A DNA stretch of 64,000 bases from Azospirillum halopraeferens DSM 3675. Its GTDB lineage: Bacteria; Pseudomonadota; Alphaproteobacteria; Azospirillales; Azospirillaceae. The notes beneath the pieces were generated by a model. That model was not told the DNA's origin and searched no databases. It worked only from the letters and a program-made list of their open reading frames with translations. The stretch's first letter is position 1, and the number at the start of each line of letters is the position of its first letter. The DNA is taken from contig NZ_KE386928.1 of NCBI RefSeq assembly GCF_000429625.1, forward strand, positions 39,913 through 103,912, given 5' to 3'. The translations under genes and the position numbers were made by a program. Positions 1 through 8,612 of this stretch are shown in pieces.

Positions 1-1778
1 GTGTCGGTAGCGTCGGCGAACCGTTCGATGACGGCGTCGTACGCGGCGATGGCGTCCTCGGTGCGACCGAGGGTGCCGAGACAGACACCTTTGTTGAAGA
101 GCGCCCCTGCGACCTGTTGCAGCAGGACGGTGTCGGTAGCGTCGGCGAACTGTTCGATGACGGCGTCGTACGCGGCGATTTCGTCCTCGGTGCGACCGAG
201 GTCCCCGAGGCACACACCACTGTTGAAGAGAGAGCATGCGAGCCGGGCCTGATCATCGGCGTTCGTCGCGTCGCCGATGTCGCGGACGACGGCGTTGAAC
301 GCGGCGAGCGCGCCGGGGACGTCTCCCCCATGGTATAGGGCCACGGCATCGTCGAACCGCGCCCTGGCCGCAGCAGCGTGGGTCGACGCCTCCGGCCCAT
401 TCGACGCCGAATCGGGGTGCATTCCGCCGGGACCATCGGCTGCCAACACCCCGGCGGTTTCCGCCTGACCGGCCAGGCCGCAGGACTCCTCGTACGCCGC
501 GAGCACCGCCTCGCGGTAGTCGGGGTGCCAGCGGCACGTCCGGCCGTCGCGGGCTTCGGCAGCCATGCGGCCGAGGTCGTCGGCGCTGTAGAGGCGGGCG
601 AGAAAGCGGGTCAGCCAGCGGAGCTTCTGACGGGTGCGCCGGGTGCCGTGGCGCATCAGGTACCAGATGTTGAGAAAGCGTTCGGCAATCTGGTAGCCGG
701 CGCGGGCGCCGGAGGTGGCGACCTCCTCGATGAAGCCGTCCTTGCGCAGGCGGGTGAGGTGGGAGGAGATGGTGGTTACCTCGATCCCCGTGGCATCGGC
801 GATGGCGCGCGAGGTCATCGGGTCCCAGTGCAGCGCGATGGCGTCGATGACGGCGCGCTGCTGCGGGGTGGCGTAGTCCTCGACCCGCGCCTTGTAGTAG
901 GGTGTGACCCGGTCCAGCAGCGCTTCCAGGTCGGCGAACACCGTTTCGCCCTCGCTGCGCTCGATGATCTGGTACAGCAGGGCCAGGACGCGGGGGTTGC
1001 CGCCCGTCAGCGCGTAGAGCGTGCGCAGCCGCTCCGGCGCATGGGCGAGAATCCGGCGCACCGGTGCGCCCGCGTCGCCGCGGCTGTCGGCCAGCGCGCG
1101 CATGCAGCGCATCACCTCCGCCTCGTCCAGCGGCTCCAGCAGGGTCAGGTGGAAGAACTCGTAAAAGGGGGCGCTGCGGTCGCCGCTTTGCGCCGGCAGT
1201 TGGGTCGCCGCCCCGATCAGCACCGGCCCGTCGGACCGCTGGAGGGTGCGGCGCAGGGCCCATTGCTCGATGTCCTTCAGGGCGCCGAGGATCAGGTCCA
1301 GGTTGTCGACCAGCAGGACGGCCCGCCCGCCGGCATCCCGGCACAGGCCGAGGAATTCGGCCTCGGCCGCATCGGCGTCCGTTTGGGCGGGGCGGGCGAG
1401 GATGCGGTCGATGCGCTCCGCCATCGCCTCGCGGCCGTAGGCTTCGCACCATTCGGCCAGCGCCTCGCTGCAGTTGCGCCAGAAGGTGGCGAGCGCGATG
1501 ACGTTGTACTGCTCCTCCCGGAAGCGCAGCGGGATGAAGCCGGTGCGCAGGGCCTCGTCGCGCATCACGGCGATGGCGATGCGCCGCAGCAGCGTCGACT
1601 TGCCCATGCCGCGCTGGCCGATCATAAGCTGGTGGGGCACCTCGCCCCCGGGCCCGGGATGGCGCAGGACATTCAGGGCGTGCTCCAGCTCGTCATGGCG
1701 GGCCACGAAGGTCCGGACGAACTGGTCGTCGGTCTGCCCTTCCTGATTGTAGAGGGAGGGAGTCGGGGTGGGGATCAC
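1..1778 (-). CDS. P-loop ATPase with winged helix and C-terminal TPR array (partial)
   Basis: The frame is open to the window edge, so the C-terminus is missing (about 592 codons visible). It starts at a GTG whose last bases overlap the stop of the upstream ATPase gene (GTGA), so the two are translationally coupled. Walker A GQRGMGKS lies at residues 54-61 and a Walker B-like VLLVDNLD follows around residue 140-150. A winged-helix segment (TSRAIADATG...TTISSHLTRLRKDGF) follows the ATPase core. The C-terminal part is a helical repeat of 43 residues, with GVCLG.LGRTED..AAYDAVIE.FADATD visible several times. Two units nearest the edge are almost identical at DNA level with a 129-bp period, indicating recent tandem duplication. 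The architecture is STAND-like (ATPase, wHTH, TPR sensor). The substrate or partner is unknown. A regulatory or conflict-related switch is an inference only. Confidence 0.8.
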   Translation of the reverse strand, partial: MIPTPTPSLYNQEGQTDDQFVRTFVARHDELEHALNVLRHPGPGGEVPHQLMIGQRGMGKSTLLRRIAIAVMRDEALRTGFIPLRFREEQYNVIALATFWRNCSEALAEWCEAYGREAMAERIDRILARPAQTDADAAEAEFLGLCRDAGGRAVLLVDNLDLILGALKDIEQWALRRTLQRSDGPVLIGAATQLPAQSGDRSAPFYEFFHLTLLEPLDEAEVMRCMRALADSRGDAGAPVRRILAHAPERLRTLYALTGGNPRVLALLYQIIERSEGETVFADLEALLDRVTPYYKARVEDYATPQQRAVIDAIALHWDPMTSRAIADATGIEVTTISSHLTRLRKDGFIEEVATSGARAGYQIAERFLNIWYLMRHGTRRTRQKLRWLTRFLARLYSADDLGRMAAEARDGRTCRWHPDYREAVLAAYEESCGLAGQAETAGVLAADGPGGMHPDSASNGPEASTHAAAARARFDDAVALYHGGDVPGALAAFNAVVRDIGDATNADDQARLACSLFNSGVCLGDLGRTEDEIAAYDAVIEQFADATDTVLLQQVAGALFNKGVCLGTLGRTEDAIAAYDAVIERFADATD

Positions 1779-2908
1779 GCCACATACTCCCGCCAATAGC
1801 GGCGCAGGAGGCCGGAGCGGAAACGCCACCGCCCGTCCGTCTGCGCCAGCAGCCCGTCGCACTCCTGCGTGAGGAGGAGGTCCTTCAGCGCGCGCCGCGT
1901 CAGCCCCGGATAGGATGTGGCAAGCCGGGCACGAAGCGTGTCTTCCTGTTCGCCATCGGGGTGCTCGCTGCAAAGCTCCAGGATGGCGTACAGGCGGGCT
2001 CGGTCGTCGGTGTCGAAGTTCTTGTCGATGTGCTCCTGCCACGGGGAGAAGTGCACGCGGTAGGCCGGCCGGAGGACGGCGGCGAACGCCCGGTCGACAT
2101 CGTCCGCACCGACGGTGGCGCCGCCGTCCGCCGTTGGCCGGATGTGGCGGGCGAGATGGTCGAGGTAGTAAGGGGACAGCCAGCCGAGTTCGCGCACCAG
2201 ATGCTCGAACGCCCCCGCGGCGAAGTTCAGCGGCCGGGAGAGGGTGTGGCGGTCGCCCAGTTCGTCCAGGAAGGAGCGGGCCTCCGCCTCGGTGAACGCC
2301 TCCAGCGGCACGACGTCGAAGTCGAGCAACGCCCCTTCGAGGGTGAACCGGCGGGCGATCACGTCCAGCCCGATCGAGCCGGTCAGGAACCAGGAGACGT
2401 TGGGGAACGCCTGTTGCAGCCGGCGCAGGTGGTAAAGAAAGGTCCGCGCGCCGTCCGGGTCGTGGCGCGCGTGCTCCCAGACGAACAGGGGAAACTCGTC
2501 GATCAGGATCAGCGTGCGTTGCTCCTGCCGGTCCAGCGCGCCGATCAGCGTTTCGGAGAACACCCGCGGGTCGGTGCGGGTCAGGATCTGCGTCAGCGAG
2601 TCACCCGATGCCCCGACGAGGATCTGCCGCAGCCGGGTCCTGAAGAAGGTCGTTACGGATTCGGTGATCTCCTGCTTGCGCTCGATCGCCTCGCACAGCG
2701 TGCGCAGGAACACCTCCTCCGTTCGCATGCCGGAAACCTCGATGCGGATGCAGGTGTGCCCCTTCCATTCGAGATCGCGCTCCAGTTCCTTCATCAGCCA
2801 CGTCTTGCCGATGCGGCGCGGCGCCAGCATCAGCACGTTGCGACCCGACAGGAGGTGCCGGGCCAGGGCGTCGCGTTCCGTCAGGCGGTGATGGGCGGTG
2901 GGGGGCAT
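1775..2908 (-). CDS. AAA/archaeal-type P-loop ATPase, first gene of a two-ATPase operon
   Basis: A 377-residue ATP-binding protein with Walker A APRRIGKT at residues 29-36, Walker B LILIDEFP near residue 145 and a sensor-like WFLTGSIGLD segment, the layout of archaeal-type AAA ATPases of the STAND clade. The C-terminal third is helical and ends in a likely winged helix (GLTRRALKDLLLTQECDGLLAQ, here shown only in part as GLTRRALKDLLL). Its stop overlaps the GTG of the following TPR-ATPase gene, so both proteins are probably made together and may interact. A minus-strand TTGACA lies at 2966-2961, but I see no convincing -10 behind it. The biological role is not recognisable from the sequence. 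Confidence 0.8.
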   Translation of the reverse strand: MPPTAHHRLTERDALARHLLSGRNVLMLAPRRIGKTWLMKELERDLEWKGHTCIRIEVSGMRTEEVFLRTLCEAIERKQEITESVTTFFRTRLRQILVGASGDSLTQILTRTDPRVFSETLIGALDRQEQRTLILIDEFPLFVWEHARHDPDGARTFLYHLRRLQQAFPNVSWFLTGSIGLDVIARRFTLEGALLDFDVVPLEAFTEAEARSFLDELGDRHTLSRPLNFAAGAFEHLVRELGWLSPYYLDHLARHIRPTADGGATVGADDVDRAFAAVLRPAYRVHFSPWQEHIDKNFDTDDRARLYAILELCSEHPDGEQEDTLRARLATSYPGLTRRALKDLLLTQECDGLLAQTDGRWRFRSGLLRRYWREYVA

Positions 2909-3253
2909 GGCGCGGGCCTTCTCGCTATCGCCCGATAACCGTGACGCAGGAGTTATTCATTGTCAAATAAATTTCGCACTGCATTTATGGTGGCTATGAT
3001 TTTGAGATCATGGAGCCGTTCGGTGAAAAGTATGGACTTGACCTGACGGCCTGTCCTGCCGCACCGGCTTCGATCTGCTGCGCGGTCGCGTTTTCGGCGA
3101 CGAAAGAGGCGAACCCCGAAATGCAAAACACGCTTCGGTGAGCCACGATGGGGAGGCTGGTGCCGGCAAGCAAGCACGGGCGCGGCGCATCGACAGCGGC
3201 AGAGCAACCGTTCTATTCTTGCGGCACCATCTGGCCTGACACCCCGACCCGGC
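2909..3253. other. Gene-free spacer between ATPase operon and Rpn nuclease
   Basis: About 345 bases with no convincing gene. Positions 2950-3010 are clearly more AT-rich than the surroundings and are a reasonable place for divergent promoters. A minus-strand TTGACA sits at 2966-2961. Short open frames here (for example one reading rightward from 3148) look like chance frames in GC-rich DNA. Confidence 0.5.
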
Positions 3254-4255
3254 ATGCCGTCCCGCTCTGTCCAACGCCACGACCAGTTCTTCCGAACCCT
3301 GCTCGACAAGCCGGGAACGGCCGGGACCCTGCTGCGCGAACGGCTGCCTGCGGAGGTCGTCGCCCTGCTGTCCGACGAACCGCCGGAACTGGTGCCGGGC
3401 AGCTTTGTCTCGCAACGGCTGCGCGCTTACCGCACCGACCGGCTCTACCGGACCCGGACGAAAACGGGCCGCCCCGTTCTGGTCTGGACGCTGATCGAGC
3501 ACAAATCGAAGCCGGAGCCGCGCATCGCCCTCCAGCTTCTGGGCTACCAGCACCAGATCCTGGACCATTGGGATCGGACGCAGGGGCGCGATCCCGACGG
3601 CTCATTGCGTCCGCTGCCGGCGCTGGTGACGATGGTCGTCTACAACGGCGCGGCGGAATGGACGGTGCCCCTGTCGCTGGCCGGGGCGACCGATGCCGAC
3701 GCGGCGATCCGGCCCTACCTTCCGGACTTTCGGTACTCGCTGGTCGATCTCGGCCGGATACCCGACGCCCAACTGTCGCGGGAACGGGCATTGCGGGTCG
3801 GGCTCCTGATCCTGAAGCACGGGCCGCTTGGCCGCGCCACCCGCAAGCGCCTCCTGAAAGTCGCCCGTGAAACCCTGCGCCTGGGGTATGATGACCTGGC
3901 GACCATGATCTATTATCTCCTCGGCGATCTGGTCGATGATCCGCGCGGAGAACTGGCGCGCAGCCTTCTGAGCGAGTTGGTGCCCGGAGAAGAGGAACGA
4001 GTGATGTCCCTGATTGCCGAACAGTGGAAAGCCGAAGGGTTCAGCCTCGGGATGCTCAAGGGGAAGGCTGAAGGGAAGGCCGAGGGGAAGGCCGACCTAC
4101 TTCTTCGGCTGCTGCGCCGCCGTTTTGCGTCGGTGCCCGAGCATCTCGAGCGTTTGGTCCGTTCGGCCGACACTGACCGGCTGGACGAGTGGAGCGAACG
4201 CCTCCTCGACGCGCGGACCCTGGACGATATTTTCGCGTCAACCGCCGGCATCTGA
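3254..4255 (+). CDS. Rpn family PD-(D/E)XK nuclease / putative transposase
   Basis: A 333-residue protein with the N-terminal signature of the Rpn/YhgA family (HDQFFRTLLDKP, then FVSQRLRAYRTDRLYR) and the nuclease core LVWTLIEHKSKPEPR, in which E-x-K supplies the catalytic PD-(D/E)XK residues. Family members promote RecA-independent recombination through DNA cleavage. Near residue 270 is a short Lys/Gly/Glu repeat (GKAEGKAEGKA) encoded by a tandem 12-base repeat at about 4057-4100, a hypervariable linker often seen in this family. A leucine/arginine-rich C-terminal tail follows. The gene stands alone; there is no transposon end nearby. The start ATG fits the family N-terminus, although no strong ribosome site is visible. 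Confidence 0.85.
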   Translation: MPSRSVQRHDQFFRTLLDKPGTAGTLLRERLPAEVVALLSDEPPELVPGSFVSQRLRAYRTDRLYRTRTKTGRPVLVWTLIEHKSKPEPRIALQLLGYQHQILDHWDRTQGRDPDGSLRPLPALVTMVVYNGAAEWTVPLSLAGATDADAAIRPYLPDFRYSLVDLGRIPDAQLSRERALRVGLLILKHGPLGRATRKRLLKVARETLRLGYDDLATMIYYLLGDLVDDPRGELARSLLSELVPGEEERVMSLIAEQWKAEGFSLGMLKGKAEGKAEGKADLLLRLLRRRFASVPEHLERLVRSADTDRLDEWSERLLDARTLDDIFASTAGI

Positions 4256-4350
4256 ACGATGCCGCCGGTCCGCCGCTCAATCCATGCCACGGTAATGATC
4301 TGCCGGGTTTGACGCCGGAAAAGTTTGGAAAGGCTAATGTCCCGGCCGTA

Positions 4351-5967
4351 TCAGAACAGCCTTCCCTGGGCCGGTGCGGCAGCGGGCTTGCGGTCCTTCG
4401 CAGCGGGCTTCTCGCGGGGCGGCGGTTTGGGTGCTTCCGGAGCGGGACCGTCCACGGTGGCGTCGGCGCGGCCATCGTGGAACACCAGGGTGACCGGGCG
4501 GCCGGCGGTGGCCTGCGCGGCGCCGGTGAGGGGACGGCCGTCGCGGTCCTCGACCACGGCGAAGCCGCGGGCCAGGACGCCCTTGTAGGAATAGCTCTCC
4601 AGGAGCTGCCCGGCGGTGGCCAGGCGCGCCGCCCGATCCTCCACCAGCTTGGCGTAGCCGCGCGCCAGCCGTGGCGCAAAATCCTCCAGCCGGCGGCCGC
4701 CGTCGGACACCCGCAGGACCACCGGGCGCAGGCTGAACCGGGCAGCCGTGCGCTCGTACCGGGTGCCCGCCGCCATCACCGCGTGACGCAGCGCGGCGTC
4801 CAGGGCGCGGGCGTTCAGGGTCAGGGCGTTGCGGGCCTCCGCCAGACGCTCGCGCGGGTGGCGCAGGCGGGCGGCCAGTTCGGCGGCGCGGGTGCGGCGG
4901 CGCTCCAGCACCGCCGCCACGGCCATCTCCAGCCGTTCGGCGCGGTCGTCCAGGCGCTGGGCGTGGCCCTCCAGCAGGGCCCGGGGGTCGCCCAGCCCGC
5001 GGCCCAGCCCCTCCACGCGGGTGCGCCGCTCCTCCAGCAGGCGGTGGGTGCCGTCGATCAGGCGGCGGGCGCCGTCCAGCACCCGGGACAGCAGCTCCGC
5101 CCGCACCGGCACCGCCATCTCCGCGGCGGCGGTGGGGGTGGGGGCGCGGCGGTCGGAGGCGAAGTCGATCAGCGTGGTGTCGGTCTCGTGCCCGACGGCG
5201 GAGATCAGAGGGATGCGGCTGGCCGCGGCGGCGCGGACCACCACCTCCTCGTTGAAGGCCATGAGGTCTTCCAGGGAGCCGCCGCCGCGCGCCACGATCA
5301 GCAGGTCGGGGCGCGGCACCGGCCCGCCGCCGGGCAGGCGGTTGAAGCCCTCGATGGCGGCGGCCACCTGTGCCGCCGCCGTCTCGCCCTGCACGGCCAC
5401 CGGCCACAGCAGCACATGGCGCGGGAAGCGGTCGTCCAGGCGGTGCAGGATGTCGCGGATCACCGCGCCGGTCGGCGAGGTGATCACCCCGATGACGTCG
5501 GGCAGGAAGGGCAGGGGCTTCTTGCGCTCCTGGTCGAACAGCCCCTCCGCGGCGAGACGGCGCTTGCGCTCCTCCAGCATCTTCAGCAGGGCGCCCTCGC
5601 CGGCCGGCTCCATGGTCTCGATGATGAGCTGGTACTGGGAGCGGCCGGGGTAGGTGGTGATGCGCCCGGTGACGATCACCTCCAACCCCTCCTCGGGCCG
5701 CACGGCCAGCTTGGCGGCGGTGCCGCGCCAGCACACCGCTTCCAGCACCGCGGTGTCGTCCTTCAGGCGCAGATAGATGTGGCCCGAGGAGTGGCGCTTG
5801 GGCTGCGAGATCTCGCCGCGCACGCGCACGAAGCCGTAGGCGTCCTCGATCGTGCGCTTGAGCGCGCGCGCCAGGTCGCCCACCGAGTACTCCGGCAGGT
5901 TGGAACCGGCGCGCGATGCACCGGCGGCGGGGGAGTCCGGGGGGGCGGTATCGAGGTCTTGTGTCAT
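4351..5967 (-). CDS. xseA: Exodeoxyribonuclease VII large subunit
   Basis: A 538-residue protein matching XseA from end to end. It has an N-terminal OB-fold (YSVGDLARALKRTIEDAYGFVRVRGEISQPK...GHIYLRLKD, quoted in parts), the conserved catalytic region GVITSPTGAVIRDI, DLLIVARGGGSLEDL and SAVGHETDTTLIDFASD, a long coiled-coil region rich in Arg/Leu (about residues 290-420), and a C-terminal segment SYSYKGVLARGFAVV. With XseB it degrades single-stranded DNA to oligonucleotides in the cytoplasm. The frame stays open far upstream through purD antisense, so the ATG at 5967 was chosen from the family N-terminus. The tail is Pro/Lys-rich. It is divergent from purD, with 57 bases between the starts. 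Confidence 0.95.
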   Translation of the reverse strand: MTQDLDTAPPDSPAAGASRAGSNLPEYSVGDLARALKRTIEDAYGFVRVRGEISQPKRHSSGHIYLRLKDDTAVLEAVCWRGTAAKLAVRPEEGLEVIVTGRITTYPGRSQYQLIIETMEPAGEGALLKMLEERKRRLAAEGLFDQERKKPLPFLPDVIGVITSPTGAVIRDILHRLDDRFPRHVLLWPVAVQGETAAAQVAAAIEGFNRLPGGGPVPRPDLLIVARGGGSLEDLMAFNEEVVVRAAAASRIPLISAVGHETDTTLIDFASDRRAPTPTAAAEMAVPVRAELLSRVLDGARRLIDGTHRLLEERRTRVEGLGRGLGDPRALLEGHAQRLDDRAERLEMAVAAVLERRRTRAAELAARLRHPRERLAEARNALTLNARALDAALRHAVMAAGTRYERTAARFSLRPVVLRVSDGGRRLEDFAPRLARGYAKLVEDRAARLATAGQLLESYSYKGVLARGFAVVEDRDGRPLTGAAQATAGRPVTLVFHDGRADATVDGPAPEAPKPPPREKPAAKDRKPAAAPAQGRLF

Positions 5968-6024
5968 GGCGGCGCCATGATACAAGGCTCGGGTTCGCCA
6001 ACAAGCGTGAAGGATGGGGGTCCC

Positions 6025-7314
6025 ATGAAAGTCCTGGTCGTCGGGTCCGGCGGGCGCGAGCACGCCCTGTGCCGGGGGATTTCGGGCTCTCCCCTGTGCG
6101 ACGCGCTGTACTGCGCGCCGGGCAACGCCGGCATCGCCGACGTCGCCACCTGCGTGCCCATCCGGGCCGAGGACGTGGACGGCATCCTCGCCTGGGTGAC
6201 GGACAACGCCATCGACTTCGTCGTCGTCGGGCCGGAGGGGCCGCTGGTGCTGGGCCTCGTCGACCGGCTGGCGGCGGCCGGCGTGAAGGCGTTCGGGCCG
6301 AGCGCGGCGGCGGCGGAGCTGGAAGGCTCCAAAGGCTTCATGAAGGACGTGCTGGCGAAGTACGGCGTGCCCACCGCCTTCTACCGCCGCTTCACCGACG
6401 CCGCCGCGGCGAAGGCGTACGTGCGCGAACACGGCGCCCCCATCGTGGTCAAGGCCGACGGGCTGGCCGCCGGCAAGGGCGTCACCGTCGCGCGTACGCA
6501 GGACGAAGCCTTCGCCGCCATCGACGAGGCGCTGGTCGGCGGCCGCTTCGGCGCCGCCGGGGCGGAGATCGTGGTGGAGGAGTTCCTGGACGGCGAGGAG
6601 GTCAGCTTCTTCGCCCTGTGCGACGGCGAAACGGCGCTGCCGCTGGCCTCGGCCCAGGACCACAAGGCGGTCGGCGACGGCGACACCGGCCCCAACACCG
6701 GCGGCATGGGCGCCTATTCCCCGGCCCCCGCCCTGACGCCGGAGCTGCAGGACCGCGTGATGCGCGAGATCGTGCTGCCCACCGTGCGCGGCATGGCGGC
6801 CGAGGGGCGCCCCTTCAAGGGCGTCCTCTTCGCCGGCCTGATGATCGTCGACGGCCCCGACGGCACCCGGGTGCCCAAAACCCTGGAGTTCAACGTCCGC
6901 TTCGGCGACCCCGAGTGCCAGACCCTGATGATGCGCATCGCCTCGGACCCGCTGGCCGCCCTGGTCGCCGCGGCCGACGGTGCGCTGGACAGCGCCGACG
7001 TGCGCTGGCACGACGACGTGGCCCTGTGCGTCGTCATGGCCGCCCGGGGCTACCCCGGCGACTATGTGAAGAACACCGAGATCCGCGGCCTCGATGCCGC
7101 CGGCGGGGTGGAGGGTGTCACCGTCTTCCACGCGGGCACCGCGCGCGACGCCGACGGCCGCATCCTCGCCACCGGCGGCCGCGTCCTGGGCGTCACCGCC
7201 CGCGCCCCCACGGTGGCCGAGGCGCAGCGCCGCGCCTACGCGGCGGTGGACCGCATCGACTGGCCCGACGGCTTCTGCCGCCGCGACATCGGCTGGCGTG
7301 CGGTGGGCCGCTGA
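6025..7314 (+). CDS. purD: Phosphoribosylamine-glycine ligase
   Basis: GAR synthetase of de novo purine synthesis: phosphoribosylamine + glycine + ATP to GAR. The 429 residues have the usual length. They start at MKVLVVGSGGREHAL (N-terminal domain) and contain the ATP-grasp motifs (GLAAGKGV, EEFLDGEEVSFFALCDG, QDHKAVGDGDTGPNTGGMG) and the C-terminal VLGVTA segment. The frame is open for 600 codons upstream, but those residues read as antisense of xseA. The true start follows a GGGGGTCCC stretch. Its stop overlaps the start of the next gene (TGATG), suggesting co-transcription with the serine hydrolase. Confidence 0.96.
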   Translation: MKVLVVGSGGREHALCRGISGSPLCDALYCAPGNAGIADVATCVPIRAEDVDGILAWVTDNAIDFVVVGPEGPLVLGLVDRLAAAGVKAFGPSAAAAELEGSKGFMKDVLAKYGVPTAFYRRFTDAAAAKAYVREHGAPIVVKADGLAAGKGVTVARTQDEAFAAIDEALVGGRFGAAGAEIVVEEFLDGEEVSFFALCDGETALPLASAQDHKAVGDGDTGPNTGGMGAYSPAPALTPELQDRVMREIVLPTVRGMAAEGRPFKGVLFAGLMIVDGPDGTRVPKTLEFNVRFGDPECQTLMMRIASDPLAALVAAADGALDSADVRWHDDVALCVVMAARGYPGDYVKNTEIRGLDAAGGVEGVTVFHAGTARDADGRILATGGRVLGVTARAPTVAEAQRRAYAAVDRIDWPDGFCRRDIGWRAVGR

Positions 7315-8606
7315 TGGCCGCCGGGGCGACGCTCGCCCGCCGCATCGGCGCCGCCGCGCTGACGCTGCTGGTGGCCCTGGCGGCCCCCGCGGCGGTGGCC
7401 GACGACGGGCTGCAACGCCTGCTCGACCGCTATCTGGAGCGCGAGGGGGTGGACGGGGGCGTGCTGTTGGTGTCCGGTCCCGGCGGGCGGACGGTGGTGG
7501 CGTCGGGCATCGCCGACCGGCGCCGCGGCGCGCGCGTCACGCCCGACACCCGGTTCTACATCGCCTCGGCCGGCAAGATGGCCACCGCGGTGGCCGTCCT
7601 CCGGCAGGTGGAGGACGGACGTCTCGCCCTCGACCAACCGGTGCGGGACCTGGCGGGTCCCCTGCGGCTCGACCGGCTGGCCAACGCCGCGCGGGCCCGG
7701 CTGGTCGATCTGCTGGACCACAGCTCCGGCATCCCCGACTACATCACCGACGCCTATGTGGAGGAGGAGCGCGCGCGGCCCGGCGTGGCGCGCGACGCCG
7801 CGACGCTGCTCGCCTTCGCGACGGGCGAGCCGGCAACGGGGGCGGTCGGCAAGCACTACAGCTACTCCAACAGCAACTACGTCCTGCTGGGCCACATCGC
7901 GGCGGTTGCCGACGGGCAGTCCTTCCCGCAGGTGCTGCGCCGGCGGGTGCTGGAGTCCGCGGGGATGACCGCGACCACGGTCGGCGCCGACCCCGGCGAC
8001 CCGACGCTGGCCCATGGCTACACCGACGACGGCGACGTCAGCCTGCCGTCGTGGATGGCGACCACCGGCGACGGCCCGCTGGTCACCACGGCCGGCGACC
8101 TGGAGCGGTTCCTGTTCGCCCTGTTCCGCGACGGCCGCCTGCTCGGCCCGGCCACGCTGGAGCGCATGCGGACGCCGTCCCGGTCGGAGCCCGACGCCGG
8201 TTTGGGGCTGGAGCTGTGGAGCGACCGGTGGGGCCGCGGCATGGGCCACACCGGAAGCTATGACGGGTTCGAGGCGGACGTCCGCTACTACGCCGACCGG
8301 GGCACCGCGATGGTGCTTCTGATGAACGGCAACACGTCCTCCGACGACGCCCTGCTGGACGAGGTGGCGGAGCGCCTCTTCGCCGACCGCCCCGCCGGCC
8401 GGGAGGCAAAGGGCCCGGCCGCATCGGGCACGCCCCTGTGCCGGCCGGGCCGGGCGGTGGAGGTGCTGTGGGAGGGCGACTGGTACCCCGCCCGCGTCCG
8501 CGGCGAGCCCGACCGGAACGGCGCCTGCCCCGTCCGGTACGACGGCTACGGCAGCGAGGACGACGAGTCCGTTCCGCCCAAACGCCTGCGCGCGCCCCGC
8601 GGGTGA
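7314..8606 (+). CDS. Secreted serine hydrolase (beta-lactamase class C fold) with C-terminal Tudor/Agenet-like domain
   Basis: The 430 residues start at the ATG overlapping the purD stop. A Sec signal peptide is visible (residues 1-29, cleavage after AVA). The beta-lactamase-related (Pfam Beta-lactamase) fold has the nucleophile motif S85-A-G-K88, a Y184-S-N triad and a late HTGSY box, so it is likely an active periplasmic or extracellular D-aminopeptidase, esterase or PBP4-like enzyme. After the catalytic domain, residues about 385-428 form a separate module (GRAVEVLWEGDWYPARV...PVRYDGYG...VPPKRLR) resembling a Tudor/Agenet fold, which is unusual on a bacterial serine hydrolase. The substrate cannot be assigned. 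Coupling to purD is probably not functional. Confidence 0.85.
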   Translation: MAAGATLARRIGAAALTLLVALAAPAAVADDGLQRLLDRYLEREGVDGGVLLVSGPGGRTVVASGIADRRRGARVTPDTRFYIASAGKMATAVAVLRQVEDGRLALDQPVRDLAGPLRLDRLANAARARLVDLLDHSSGIPDYITDAYVEEERARPGVARDAATLLAFATGEPATGAVGKHYSYSNSNYVLLGHIAAVADGQSFPQVLRRRVLESAGMTATTVGADPGDPTLAHGYTDDGDVSLPSWMATTGDGPLVTTAGDLERFLFALFRDGRLLGPATLERMRTPSRSEPDAGLGLELWSDRWGRGMGHTGSYDGFEADVRYYADRGTAMVLLMNGNTSSDDALLDEVAERLFADRPAGREAKGPAASGTPLCRPGRAVEVLWEGDWYPARVRGEPDRNGACPVRYDGYGSEDDESVPPKRLRAPRG

Positions 8607-8612
8607 CGCCGG

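Noticed and set aside
253..1799. Long open frames on both strands over the first 1.8 kb
   Set aside because: They are Arg/Pro/Gly-rich shadow frames. The real gene is the minus-strand ATPase, which is open to the edge and shows Walker motifs and TPRs.
2941..3010. TTGACA at 2966-2961 as promoter of the two-ATPase operon
   Set aside because: No acceptable -10 hexamer lies 16-19 bases downstream, so it was not annotated as a promoter.
4189..6024. A 612-codon open extension in front of purD
   Set aside because: Its translation is Gln/His/Arg/Gly-rich and is the antisense of xseA; purD homology begins exactly at the internal ATG 6025.
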